Assembly: GCA_934394435.1 (NCBI GenBank)
Contig: CAKRRN010000028.1
Location: 1-33,343 of the forward strand
Direction of reading: 5' to 3'
DNA length: 33,343 nucleotides
Origin: an uncultured Bacteroidaceae bacterium
GTDB taxonomy: Bacteria; Bacteroidota; Bacteroidia; Bacteroidales; Bacteroidaceae
The position numbers were made by a program, and so were the translations under genes. The notes beneath the pieces are model-generated. The model made no database searches, had not been told where the DNA came from, and saw only the letters and a program-made list of their open reading frames with translations. Positions 10,601 through 18,056 of this stretch are shown piece after piece (the stretch's first letter is position 1; every line of letters starts with the position of its first letter).

Positions 10601-11327
10601 AGAAGCCGCCTGCTCTCTCTTTGGTTTTGACGAAGTGGAAGTAAGTACGCCTGATGTACCTGAAGCCGAGCCATGGAGCGCACTTGAAAGACTGAACAGA
10701 GAGAAACAGCTGATAGGCATATATCTCTCGGCACACCCTTTGGACGAATACATGGTCATACTGAAAGATGTATGCAATTTGCAAATGGCCCAGATGGAGC
10801 ATCTTGAGACAATGGCAAATAAGGAAGTCAGTCTGGGAGGAATCGTAACAGGATTAAGAAAAGGAGTAAGCAAAAAAGGAAAACCATACGGAATAGTCAC
10901 CATTGAGGACTATTCTGGAGCTGGAGAATTGGCCCTCTTCGGAGAGAATTGGGCAAAATTCGGCTCATACATGGAAACTCCAGGCACAACCCTTTTCATT
11001 ACAGGACGTGTGCAAGGCAAACGGTATGCTCCAGAAGAAATGGAGCTAAGCATCGGCAACGTAGAGTTTCTAGACAGCGTAAAGGATAGAATCATAGAAA
11101 ACATCAATATCTATATTCCCGAAGAAACCATCAACGAGAATCTGGTTGTACAGATAGAGGAGGCTATCAACCAGAATCCAGGCAACACAGAACTATACGT
11201 TCATTTTATCGACGCGGAAACAAACGTTCCCGTAAGAATGAAAAGACGCGGAAAAGGAATAACCGTGACAAAAAAACTTATAGGAGCGCTAAACGATAAC
11301 GACATCAAATATGAAATAAACCAATAA
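7620..11327 (+). CDS. dnaE: DNA polymerase III subunit alpha
   Basis: Catalytic subunit of the replicative DNA polymerase, 1235 aa from the start chosen here. It opens with a PHP domain (HLHVHSQYS at residues 5-13, then DHGNMFG). The C-family polymerase core follows, with GPGRGSAAGS (about 429-438), the catalytic aspartates in PDIDTDF (D471, D473) and a third in IKMDFLG (D635). The C-terminal part has a helix-hairpin-helix and OB-fold region (LIGIYLSAHPLDEY, then GIVTGLRKG). The frame is open back to 7542, but those 26 lysine-rich residues are unlike the family, which begins at the residues just before HLHVH, so ATG 7620 is preferred. I found no convincing promoter in the 190 bp shared with divergent psd. 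trxA follows 16 nt downstream. Confidence 0.96.
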   Translation: MEDYIHLHVHSQYSLLDGQAPIKKMVDKAIANGMRGMALTDHGNMFGIKDLFDYCAKVNKGRKKEGLEPFKPIFGCEVYVARRNKEEKSDKKLDLGGNHLILLAKNFHGYQNLIQLVSRAWVDGFYGKPRTDHEDLERFHEDLICCSACIAGEVPSKILNGDIEGAKKSIEWFKRVFGDDYYLELQRHEVKDPNLRANRETFPLQQEANKVIIELAHEYGIKLVCTNDSHFVDQDDAEAHDHLLCLATGKDLDDPTRMLYTKQEWFKTREEMNEVFQDIPEALANTCDVLDKVEIYNIESDPIMPFFPIPEDFGTEEEWRKKFTEEDLYREFTTDENGENPLSPEEGEKKIKKLGGYDKIYRIKFEADYLKKLAYEGAARLYGDPLDKEVDDRIRFELHIMKTMGFPGYFLIVQDFINSARKELGVWVGPGRGSAAGSVVAYCLGITKLDPMKYDLLFERFLNPDRISLPDIDTDFDDDGRGKVLQWVMDKYGHENCAHIITYATMATKNSIKDVARVEKLPLERSNALCKAIPDRLPDGKKMCLANAIMYTPELQSAEVSTDPREANTIKYARKLEGTIRGTGIHACGFIICRDPISTHVPVSTADDPDFPGIKTAVTQYDGHVIESTGLIKMDFLGLKTLSEMKEACRVIKEAHGVDIDLDRLPIDDEKTYELYQKGRTIGTFQFESAGMQKYLKELHPTVFEDLIAMNALYRPGPMDYIPSFIARKNGREEIKYDIPIMEKYLKDTYGITVYQEQVMLLSRLLANFTRGESDALRKAMGKKKKDIVDAMKPKFIEGGVKNGHDPKILEKIWSDWEKFASYAFNKSHAACYSWVAYQTAYLKAHYPSEFMAALLTRRKDDIKETAKLLDECHQMGIEVLGPDVNESHPDFGVNAKGQIRYGLMAIKGLGEAAAQSIVSEREKNGTYKNIFDFVQRVSLPAVKKSGIECLALSGAFDNLDTIRREQYLAPTAKDGLFAEALVKFGTQYQQTRAEAACSLFGFDEVEVSTPDVPEAEPWSALERLNREKQLIGIYLSAHPLDEYMVILKDVCNLQMAQMEHLETMANKEVSLGGIVTGLRKGVSKKGKPYGIVTIEDYSGAGELALFGENWAKFGSYMETPGTTLFITGRVQGKRYAPEEMELSIGNVEFLDSVKDRIIENINIYIPEETINENLVVQIEEAINQNPGNTELYVHFIDAETNVPVRMKRRGKGITVTKKLIGALNDNDIKYEINQ

Positions 11328-11343
11328 TAAAAAGCATAAACAT

Positions 11344-11658
11344 ATGGCACAAATTATCAACAGCGAAAACTTCGATGAATTAGCAAACAGCGGTAAGCTC
11401 ATCGTATTGGACTTCTGGGCCACATGGTGTGGACCATGCAAACGCATTGCACCCATTGTTGAAGCTCTGGCAGAAGAATATAAAGACCAAGCCATCATCG
11501 GAAAATGCGATGTAGAAGAAGACGAAGAGTTAAGTATCCGGTTTGGTATACGCAACATACCAACAATTCTTTTCATCAAGAATGGAGAAGTGAAGGATAA
11601 GGTTGTAGGACTGGTTCCCAAGCAAGCACTGGAAGAGAAGCTGAAGGCTTTGCTTTGA
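11344..11658 (+). CDS. trxA: Thioredoxin
   Basis: Small cytoplasmic thiol-disulfide oxidoreductase of 104 aa, the usual size for thioredoxin 1. The active site WCGPC is at residues 28-32 after the strand LIVLDFWAT, and the cis-proline loop reads RNIPT. No signal peptide is present, so it should reduce cytoplasmic targets such as ribonucleotide reductase using thioredoxin reductase. Only 16 nt separate it from the dnaE stop, so the two are probably co-transcribed. Confidence 0.95.
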   Translation: MAQIINSENFDELANSGKLIVLDFWATWCGPCKRIAPIVEALAEEYKDQAIIGKCDVEEDEELSIRFGIRNIPTILFIKNGEVKDKVVGLVPKQALEEKLKALL

Positions 11659-11695
11659 TTCTCTAAAGCAGACGTCCTATTGGTGGATTACATCA

Positions 11696-11727
11696 TTTCG
11701 CCATACAATTGCAAGTACCTACACTTG
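11696..11727 (+). promoter_or_regulatory. Possible weak promoter for the small acidic protein gene
   Basis: TTTC (11696-11699), 20 nt, then TACACTTG (11720-11727). Each element differs from the Bacteroidetes consensus at one position. It would give a leader of about 90 nt before the ATG at 11827. The spacing is right but the match is imperfect, so this is tentative. Confidence 0.3.
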
Positions 11728-11826
11728 GCTCATAGCCATTTAAGAAAGCAGAAAAAAAATGGCTCAAACCGAATATCCATCATAGAATAAGAATACCCAT
11801 AATAACCACATAATCAATCACAACAT

Positions 11827-12171
11827 ATGAGCACATTTGAAGAAGACCTCATCGCAGATGCCGAAGATGACCGACTGACAGTTGAGTTCATACAAAAATA
11901 CCTACCCCAGGAGGTAAAGGAAAAATTTAGCGAAGATGACCTGTACTATTTCCTTGATGTCATAGATGAATACTACGTAAACCTGCTTGACAAAGCGGAC
12001 AAAAAAGGCATAAAGGATGACGAAGAGATGGATATCGACATAGACCAAGCAGCAGCCTATCTTTCAAAACAAGCGAAGAAAGACAAGATGGGTGATTTTG
12101 ACCCAGAAGACCTGAGATGGATTGTTGAGGGCGAGCTGGAATATGCCGAACAAACATACGAAGAAGAATAA
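11827..12171 (+). CDS. Conserved small acidic protein of unknown function
   Basis: 114 aa, very rich in Asp and Glu (begins MSTFEEDLIADAEDD, ends YAEQTYEEE), with no signal peptide or membrane segment, so probably cytoplasmic. The pattern of short amphipathic helices (FIQKYLPQEVKEKF, DLYYFLDVIDEYY, AAYLSKQAKK, DLRWIVEGELEYAE) suggests an all-alpha fold. I recognise it as a type of hypothetical protein found in Bacteroidales but cannot name a function. It follows trxA after 168 nt, enough for its own promoter, and converges on glf. Confidence 0.85.
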   Translation: MSTFEEDLIADAEDDRLTVEFIQKYLPQEVKEKFSEDDLYYFLDVIDEYYVNLLDKADKKGIKDDEEMDIDIDQAAAYLSKQAKKDKMGDFDPEDLRWIVEGELEYAEQTYEEE

Positions 12172-12175
12172 CGAC

Positions 12176-12222
12176 AGGAACGAGGGATAAGCCCATATAC
12201 GGCATTCCCTCTCCTCGTTCCT
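12176..12222. terminator. Likely bidirectional terminator between convergent genes
   Basis: AGGAACGAGG (12176-12185) pairs with CCTCGTTCCT (12213-12222) as a perfect 10-bp stem enclosing 27 nt. It begins 5 nt after the stop of the acidic-protein gene and lies just before the 3' end of glf. No long T run follows on either strand, so function is inferred from position and stem strength. Confidence 0.5.
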
Positions 12223-12228
12223 TCTACC

Positions 12229-13362
12229 CTATTGCTCTTTTTCCCAAAGTTCAAAAGCCTTGGCTATAGTAGGAGCCATGTCGTAATACTTATACTCTGC
12301 CAAACGCCCTGCAAAAAGTACATTTGTCTCCTTATCCGCCAAGCATTGATAATCGGCAAGCAATTTCATATTCAAGTCATCATTAACAGGATAATATGGT
12401 TCCATCCCTGGTTGCCACTCTGTACTATACTCGCGACTAATCACCGTGAAAGGATTAGTCTCCACGTCTGCTCCAAAATACTCAAAATGCTTATGCTCTA
12501 TCACACGAGTGTAAGGCACCTCTGCATCAGTATAGTTCATTACTGCCACTCCCTGATGATTTGTTTCTTTTAGGACTTCCGTCTCAAACCGCACTGTACG
12601 ATATTGGAGATGTCCCAGACAATGATTGAACCACGCATCAAGAGGTCCTGTATAAAGGACTTTCTCTGCTAATGGTAGAAGTTCACCGCGGCACTTCAAG
12701 AAATCGACTCCCACACGTACCTCTATCGAACTGAGTAAAGAATCTATCAATTTATTATATCCTCCTCGTGGAATACCTTGCCAAAGGTCATTGAAATAAT
12801 TATTATCAAAGGTGAAACGCAGAGGCAAACGTCGAATGAGAAAAGCAGGTAATTTGCTACAGGCTCTTCCCCATTGCTTTTCTGTATACCCTTTAATAAG
12901 ACGATCAAAAATATCTTGCCCCACAAGAAGGAGTGCTTGTTCCTCTAAGTTTTCTGGTTCGCGTCCTTGCAGCCGCCTACTCACCTCCGCCCTTTGCTCA
13001 TCAATAATCCTCCGAGCCTCATCTGGAGTACATACACCCCACATCTGATGAAACGTATTCATATTAAACGGCAAGTTGTACAGTTTACCACGCCAATTTG
13101 CCACTGGACTATTAGTATAGCGATTACAAGGTGACAGATGATTGACAAATTGCCATACATGCTCATCAGAAGTATGTAGTATGTGAGCACCATATTGATG
13201 CACATGAATATTCTCTATTGTATCACAATGAACATTGCCACCCGTATGGTCCCTTCTTTCCACCACAAGACAACGTTTTCCTGCCAGATGTGCCAGATGA
13301 GCAAATGATGCTCCCATTAATCCAGAACCAACAATCAAATAGTCATATTGCCATTTCATCAT
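12229..13362 (-). CDS. glf: UDP-galactopyranose mutase
   Basis: FAD-dependent enzyme that interconverts UDP-galactopyranose and UDP-galactofuranose, supplying Galf for O-antigen, capsule or other surface glycans. At 377 aa it has the family's usual length. The N-terminus carries the FAD-binding Rossmann motif GSGLMG (residues 12-17), followed by VVERRDHTGGNVHC and HQYGAHILHT, all typical of bacterial Glf. The C-terminal part has LFAGRLAEYKYYDMAPTI, the flavin-adjacent segment. ATG at 13362 or 13359 could be used, as the protein begins MMKWQYDYL. No glycosyltransferase or polymerase genes flank it, so here glf stands outside a glycan cluster. The 155 bp upstream show no consensus promoter. Confidence 0.95.
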   Translation of the reverse strand: MMKWQYDYLIVGSGLMGASFAHLAHLAGKRCLVVERRDHTGGNVHCDTIENIHVHQYGAHILHTSDEHVWQFVNHLSPCNRYTNSPVANWRGKLYNLPFNMNTFHQMWGVCTPDEARRIIDEQRAEVSRRLQGREPENLEEQALLLVGQDIFDRLIKGYTEKQWGRACSKLPAFLIRRLPLRFTFDNNYFNDLWQGIPRGGYNKLIDSLLSSIEVRVGVDFLKCRGELLPLAEKVLYTGPLDAWFNHCLGHLQYRTVRFETEVLKETNHQGVAVMNYTDAEVPYTRVIEHKHFEYFGADVETNPFTVISREYSTEWQPGMEPYYPVNDDLNMKLLADYQCLADKETNVLFAGRLAEYKYYDMAPTIAKAFELWEKEQ

Positions 13363-13517
13363 AATTACACATTATATATATAATAGATGCAACATTGAAA
13401 AACCATATCATTCACAAAGTAAGTTATTTCTAACACCTCATCCTTTAATAGATAGTCCCATCTTTGTTGTATAGCAATTCTGCTTAACAGGGGAGGTGGA
13501 ACCGAGGACTTGAGCAA

Positions 13518-15248
13518 TCACGCTTTGGAGGCGATGTGTCTTCTGTAGATGTTCAGGTGGGCAGCATCCAAGAGGTCACTGATGTGCCTCATGCGCTGCT
13601 GCTGGGTTACCTGGTCGCTGTCCTGTGCGTTGTCCTCCCTAATGTGCATGCTTCCACAGCCAGTGACGGGGAGGTATTCATACCAGATGACAGGCACTTG
13701 ATGCATTCTGCCGTCACCGCCGAACTTGCTTATGTAAGAGATTCTCTGCTCGGAACGGTAACCATGGGCATGTACTGTGATGACCGACTCATCCCCATCC
13801 TGGTGCTGCTGCTCCGTCTTAAGGATGCAGTTGGTCACGCACTGCGGATGCTTGAAGCGATCTTGTCCCCAGAAGTTAGCCAGTGCCTCATGCTCCCAGT
13901 ATGCACTGTGGCGTTGCATCGTCTGCCCATAGATAGCTTCGGTTGGACGTATCTGCTGGTACATGGGCACACACAGCAGGGGTGCCAGGCTAAAATATAT
14001 GGCACGAAAGTATGCGGCATTGGTGTCAACGAACTCCTTCTCTGCCACACTATAGTCGAAGTGGCGGTATCGCTCAGGGTTCATATCGAGGTCTATCGAC
14101 TGCAGATGCTCGGGGATGATGACGTTAATCATGCGGTTCTTGTCGAAGTCAAAGTCATCGCCATAGCCTACCTCACGGTCCTGCAAGAGACGCATCATAC
14201 TATTCTGCGCCAGAGGTGTGAAGAGCAAGGCAAATTGTTGGTTGTTGTTGCGGTTGCTGGTGTCAAACGCCACTTCAAACTCCTCGTTGGTCATCATGGC
14301 AAAGTCTCTGTTGCTTAAGTCGCGTGCTTTATTTCTCAGTGAGCGCCGTTTCCAACGAAACGAGAGTGAGCCTTCCTTATTTGCCAGACCACTCTGCTTG
14401 CGGTAGAATATTAGGTCGGGGGCAGCGGTATTACCGTATATGAGACGTGTCTTCTCGTAATACTCGGGGTAAGGAGCCACAACGGTGGCACTGAGTGTCT
14501 GCGAATGGTGTATGGTTTGCATCTTTCCGTTTGCTCCTCGTTCCCGCGTGGTCCAGTGTATGGTCTTGTAGCCCACATACGTTTTGGTACCCATCTCCAT
14601 CTTACGAGTTCGGCACAGGACGAACGGATTGCCGTTGATAAGCCCCGAATGGGAGTAGATGACTGATCGTTCCTTATTGAACGACTCGTTCCATCCATAC
14701 ACCTCCTTTAGGTCAGCCAGCCGCTGTGTGGTGAAGTAGGGATCAAATTCCAGACGCGGCACAGTCTGGCTCATCATGCGTGTGAGCACATCCCAGTCGT
14801 AAAGGCGGTTGAGCGGTGCCATTTGCTTCCAGGCTTCGTCACGGTATCTGTCAGCTTTCTGCTGTAATTGGTCACGTTCACCTTTCAGCCGCTTGAGACG
14901 TGGATGCAGCTTAACAAAGAGCAGTACCAGTGCCAACAGCACACCTGCCACTATGGCGATGACCGCTTCGGTGGGCAACTCGGCATACATAAGAAAGGTA
15001 CACAGGACACCACCCGCCACCAGTAACCACAGCACCACACACAGGGCAGTGGTCCAGCCGATGCTTGATTTTATCGTGTGCAAGACTTTCTCCGTCTCAT
15101 ACAGACACTTGCAGGTAGCGCGGTTGGCCTCCACGTCCACCTTAGCCTCGGTAGCCAATGAGGCGAAAGTGTTCTTGGCGACCTGTTGGAATCGGTCGCG
15201 GAACACGCTCACATATTCGTCAAGCGGATCGTAGATGTCCTCTACCAT
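13518..15248 (-). CDS. DUF3137 family membrane protein
   Basis: 576 aa from ATG 15248 (MVEDIYDPLDEYV). Two adjacent membrane segments (about residues 66-88 and 92-113) follow a cytoplasmic N-terminal helix, and a large soluble C-terminal region contains LIYGNTAAPDLIFYRKQ. Proteins of this kind (DUF3137) are commonly encoded next to LemA proteins, and that is the arrangement here: the LemA gene ends 10 nt upstream. The frame is open upstream to 15347, but that extension lies inside the LemA gene and is proline- and arginine-rich, so it is rejected. The biochemical function is not known. Pairing with LemA suggests a shared membrane complex, which is inference. Confidence 0.85.
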   Translation of the reverse strand: MVEDIYDPLDEYVSVFRDRFQQVAKNTFASLATEAKVDVEANRATCKCLYETEKVLHTIKSSIGWTTALCVVLWLLVAGGVLCTFLMYAELPTEAVIAIVAGVLLALVLLFVKLHPRLKRLKGERDQLQQKADRYRDEAWKQMAPLNRLYDWDVLTRMMSQTVPRLEFDPYFTTQRLADLKEVYGWNESFNKERSVIYSHSGLINGNPFVLCRTRKMEMGTKTYVGYKTIHWTTRERGANGKMQTIHHSQTLSATVVAPYPEYYEKTRLIYGNTAAPDLIFYRKQSGLANKEGSLSFRWKRRSLRNKARDLSNRDFAMMTNEEFEVAFDTSNRNNNQQFALLFTPLAQNSMMRLLQDREVGYGDDFDFDKNRMINVIIPEHLQSIDLDMNPERYRHFDYSVAEKEFVDTNAAYFRAIYFSLAPLLCVPMYQQIRPTEAIYGQTMQRHSAYWEHEALANFWGQDRFKHPQCVTNCILKTEQQHQDGDESVITVHAHGYRSEQRISYISKFGGDGRMHQVPVIWYEYLPVTGCGSMHIREDNAQDSDQVTQQQRMRHISDLLDAAHLNIYRRHIASKA

Positions 15249-15258
15249 ACTGGTGGGT

Positions 15259-16008
15259 TCAGAAGAACTTACCTCTCGCAGCCTCGCGTGTCTCGGCTGA
15301 CGCGGTGAAGGGGATGCGTGTGGTGTAGCCCTGCTTGGCTGCCACAATCATCTTGGTGGGCCAGGAGAAGAGGTCGGTATTCCACTGTGTCACGCGGCTA
15401 TTATATACGGTACGCGCGGCAGTAATCTCGCGTTGCAGATAGCTATTCTGCTGCATGGCATCGGCGATGGTTTGATGTGCCTTCAGTTCGGGATAGGCTT
15501 CCACCTGTGGGAAAAGCCTTCCGCACGCAGCATTCAGCTGGTTGTTCACATCGCTGCGGTTCTGTTCGTCAATCTTTCCACTGCGCAGAGCAGCCACGGC
15601 AGTCATCACTTCCTTGTCCAGGCTCACAGCCTTCTCCACCAGTCCCGCCACGTTCTGCAGTATCTGCACACGCTGCTCCAGGTAGTTGTCTATGTTGGAA
15701 GCCTCTGCCTGTATGCGCTGCTCGAGCTTGAGGAAATAGTTGCGTGCCGAGATTTTCATGAAGAAGAATATCACACCAGGAAGTATCCCAGCCACACAGC
15801 CAACAACAGCCACCAGCGCGGGGTTGGGCATAGACTGCCACGTGAGTGCCACATAAACAAGCACAGCGATGGGGATGACAGTCCACAACGCTATCTCAAA
15901 CAGGGTGGACCTAAAGGTGATGGTGACTGGAAGCTGACGATCGATGACGTGCACGTCACGTCCCTGACTGTTAATGGGACCTGTGGTCTCGTCTAGAAGG
16001 TTTGCCAT
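15259..16008 (-). CDS. LemA family membrane protein
   Basis: 249 aa. The C-terminal two thirds match the LemA helical bundle: NYLEQRVQILQNVAGLVEKA (about 108-127), the segment AYPELKAHQTIADAM, and EITAARTVYNSRVTQWNT. Classical LemA has one N-terminal membrane helix. This one has a longer N-terminus with two (about 37-57 and 64-84), a topology that would place the bundle in the cytoplasm if the N-terminus is also inside. First gene of a two-gene unit with the DUF3137 gene, behind a consensus promoter. LemA proteins have been linked to envelope processes, but no enzymatic role is established. Confidence 0.88.
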   Translation of the reverse strand: MANLLDETTGPINSQGRDVHVIDRQLPVTITFRSTLFEIALWTVIPIAVLVYVALTWQSMPNPALVAVVGCVAGILPGVIFFFMKISARNYFLKLEQRIQAEASNIDNYLEQRVQILQNVAGLVEKAVSLDKEVMTAVAALRSGKIDEQNRSDVNNQLNAACGRLFPQVEAYPELKAHQTIADAMQQNSYLQREITAARTVYNSRVTQWNTDLFSWPTKMIVAAKQGYTTRIPFTASAETREAARGKFF

Positions 16009-16104
16009 GAGCAGAATCTTTTTATGGTTGTTGTTTGTTGTCCTTGAGCGGTAAGGTCGGGCGTAACATGCCTATGGAATGCCCACTGTGCCACCTGTTA
16101 CTTG

Positions 16105-16135
16105 CAAATGTATGGAAATTTTAACAATACCCAAA
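16105..16135 (-). promoter_or_regulatory. Promoter of the lemA-DUF3137 unit
   Basis: Minus-strand TTTG (16135-16132), 19 nt, then TACATTTG (16112-16105), both full consensus matches. The predicted start near 16098 gives a leader of about 90 nt before ATG 16008. Confidence 0.7.
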
Positions 16136-16239
16136 GGAAATCCTTGATTTTTCGAGACAGTGTCCCTTAGATGAACCATGAGGCAAGAGATACGACTTCC
16201 TGCCATTTCTCAATGGCCATCTGACTTATGGGTTGTCCC

Positions 16240-16289
16240 AAAAGGATGCTACGAGACAGCCCAGGTTGTTGGCCTGGGCTGTCTCGTAG
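16240..16289 (-). terminator. Strong hairpin ending the sigma/anti-sigma/plug-like operon
   Basis: CTACGAGACAGCCCAGG (16249-16265) and its exact complement (16273-16289) form a 17-bp perfect stem with a 7-nt loop. It lies 50 bp past the stop of the minus-strand plug-like gene. On that strand a short T tract (16243-16240) follows after five bases, so it is a likely though non-classical terminator. Its ACAGCCCAG core recurs in the terminator at the right edge of the window. Confidence 0.65.
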
Positions 16290-16339
16290 TGGACCGAGGT
16301 GGTCGCTGGTGGCAAGCAAAAAGCACTTCGCCCCTGTGG

Positions 16340-16837
16340 CTACTTGGTAGTGATGACGACGATACACTTGGGAGCCTGCTTGGCATCCTTTGAGTACTTG
16401 ATGTAGTCAGGATTCTTCTTATCCTTGATGACATTCAGGGAAGCAATCTTCGCAGATGGTAGCTCCTTGAAGCTCGCATAAGGAACCGTCTTGCCATTGA
16501 GCACGAAAAGCGCGTCCTCGTTTGGGCTTACATGAATAACCTCAGAGGTGGAGGTAACTGTCTTGCCATCTCCGGCTTCCACACTCTCTTGCGTAGTGAG
16601 CACTCGCACCTTCGCTATTTCCCGACCTTTCGTGTCGTATTCCGAGGTGAAGATGGCGTGGATATTGTACTCGGGGTCTATCGTGTAGTTTACGATTGTC
16701 TTGCCCTTGAGTTGCGAACCATCGAAGTTCTCCACCTTCTTGCCGTCAATCACATAGGTAGCCTTGACAGACTGCTGTGCGCTCGCGGTGGCAAAGACGA
16801 ATGCCGCCATGAGCAATGATAGAATTGTTCTCTTCAT
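16340..16837 (-). CDS. Small secreted protein resembling a free TonB-receptor plug
   Basis: 165 aa starting at MKRTILSLLMAAFVFATASA, a clear signal peptide. An upstream in-frame ATG at 16894 would put 19 residues before it and is rejected. The mature part has two similar halves. The first has YVIDGKKVENFDGSQLKGKT. The second runs ALFVLNGKTVPYASFKELPS, then IASLNVIKDKK, and ends KCIVVITTK. The second half follows the pattern of SusC/TonB-receptor plugs (PLYVVDG, DIESIEVLKD, GVILITTK) but no beta-barrel follows. Third gene of an ECF sigma operon, 13 nt after the anti-sigma stop. I infer a periplasmic signalling or decoy-plug role; exact function unknown. Confidence 0.78.
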   Translation of the reverse strand: MKRTILSLLMAAFVFATASAQQSVKATYVIDGKKVENFDGSQLKGKTIVNYTIDPEYNIHAIFTSEYDTKGREIAKVRVLTTQESVEAGDGKTVTSTSEVIHVSPNEDALFVLNGKTVPYASFKELPSAKIASLNVIKDKKNPDYIKYSKDAKQAPKCIVVITTK

Positions 16838-16850
16838 TTTGAATAAGTTT

Positions 16851-17565
16851 TTAGAAATGTTTCTGTTGAGATGTCTGTTTGATAGAGGAGCCATCGGGAC
16901 TCAGCTCCAGGGTATACGTGCTGCCGTCGGAAGTACTTACCGTGAAACTACCATTAGCGGGTGAGACCGTCAGGTCGGTCTCATCGGGAGTCACTTCGGC
17001 CAGCATGAGGATGGTCTCTAGCATATCCGAAGCATTGGTGTCCTCTGCCTGGACCTTTTGGGGTGCCTCGTGCTTGCAGCTGGCCCTTTCCTGTGGCTCG
17101 TGAGCTGTTGACTTGACATCAGAAAGAAGTGGTTTAGCTTCCACTACTTCGGGTACAGCCTTGGCTGTGTCTGCAGCTTCCACACCCTCCTGTATCGTCG
17201 CCACACGAGTCGTCTCGTCTCCTGATGTGGGGGGCAATTTCCTCATCTGGTACCAGCTTCCATGGATGCCACACAAGCAACATGATGGCAGCCGCAGCAC
17301 AGACAGCTGAGACCACTGACCAGATACGGGCACTCCCAGTACCCTTCCTTTGCCTCGTGCCCAGCAGCACGTCAGTTTCTTCCTCGCTAAAGTCGTAGGC
17401 TTCAGTCTTGAAACTCTTGAACAATGTCTGGTACTCCAGCCACTCGGCTGGGATGTCGTGGGACTCACAGAAATACTCGGTGAGGGTTTGTTCTTCCCCT
17501 TCTGTAGTCTGTCCCTCGAGGAACTTCCCAAGCAGTTCCTCTATATACGCTTTTGTCTGCTTCAT
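16851..17565 (-). pseudogene. Anti-sigma-like membrane protein, frameshifted in a C6 tract
   Basis: The gene starts at ATG 17565, overlapping the sigma factor stop as ATGA. It codes 112 residues in frame (MKQTKAYIEELLGKF...), with a membrane helix IWSVVSAVCAAAAIMLLVW, up to EEIAP. Then six Cs on the coding strand (17234-17229) put the frame out: the continuation turns into HIRRRDDSC and stops at 17134. Reading the tract as five Cs restores EEIAPTSGDETTRVATIQEG and carries on to TAA at 16851-16853, just 13 nt before the next gene. The corrected protein would have 237 aa. It has a cytoplasmic N-terminus, one membrane helix and an acidic periplasmic part, the usual layout of an ECF anti-sigma factor. 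It could be a sequence error, a true mutation, or a phase-variable or programmed shift. Confidence 0.72.
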
Positions 17566-18056
17566 AAGTCCGCTCCTTTCATATTCCTCATCAGTTCCTT
17601 TCGTGCCCTGCTCATCATGCCTCGTACCGAGGATTCCGATGTTCCCATTATCCTGGCGATGTCGGCATATGAGATATTCTCCACGTTTCTCATCCTCAGT
17701 ATCGCTCGGTACTTGTCGCTAAGGGCATGGATACATCGGTCCAGCTGACATAAGCCCTCTGCAGCCTCCATCTGCGTCTGTGGACTATCGTGTACGACAA
17801 TGGCCTTGGCTTCCTCTATGGGTGTGGTACTTTGAGCTTGTCGCAGCATATTCAGCGAGACATTCCTGCACACCACCGAGGCCATATTCCTCATCTTTAC
17901 GGCATCGCAGATGCGCTCCCTTGCCACCCACAGCCTAATGAGGGTCTCCTGTACCGCATCCTTGGCATCCTCAGCATTGCAGAGGTAATGCCTCGCCTGC
18001 AGGAGCAAGTCCTTCCGTAGCTGTTCGGCATTGTCTGTAAACTCGTATAGTTCCAT
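17562..18056 (-). CDS. ECF-type RNA polymerase sigma factor
   Basis: 164 aa. Region 2 is seen in LLLQARHYLCNAEDAKDAVQ followed by ETLIRLWVARE (about 18-48). Region 4 is DKYRAILRMRNVENISYADI followed by ARIMGTSESSVRGMMSRARK (about 113-152), with the usual helix-turn-helix. No domain follows, as expected for an ECF sigma factor. Its TGA overlaps the next ATG by ATGA, coupling it to a membrane anti-sigma-like gene, and a secreted plug-like protein follows. This order suggests transmembrane signalling, with the sigma factor held inactive until a periplasmic cue. The 333 bp upstream has no primary-sigma consensus, so autoregulation through its own promoter type is possible. Confidence 0.93.
   Translation of the reverse strand: MELYEFTDNAEQLRKDLLLQARHYLCNAEDAKDAVQETLIRLWVARERICDAVKMRNMASVVCRNVSLNMLRQAQSTTPIEEAKAIVVHDSPQTQMEAAEGLCQLDRCIHALSDKYRAILRMRNVENISYADIARIMGTSESSVRGMMSRARKELMRNMKGADL

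Noticed and set aside
15249..15347. N-terminal extension of the DUF3137 protein
   Set aside because: The 33 added residues are Pro/Arg-rich, overlap the LemA gene, and precede a better start at 15248.
16009..16339. Insertion sequence end suggested by the long inverted repeat at 16249-16289
   Set aside because: The two arms are separated by only 7 nt, with no transposase or target duplication, so a terminator hairpin is the simpler reading.
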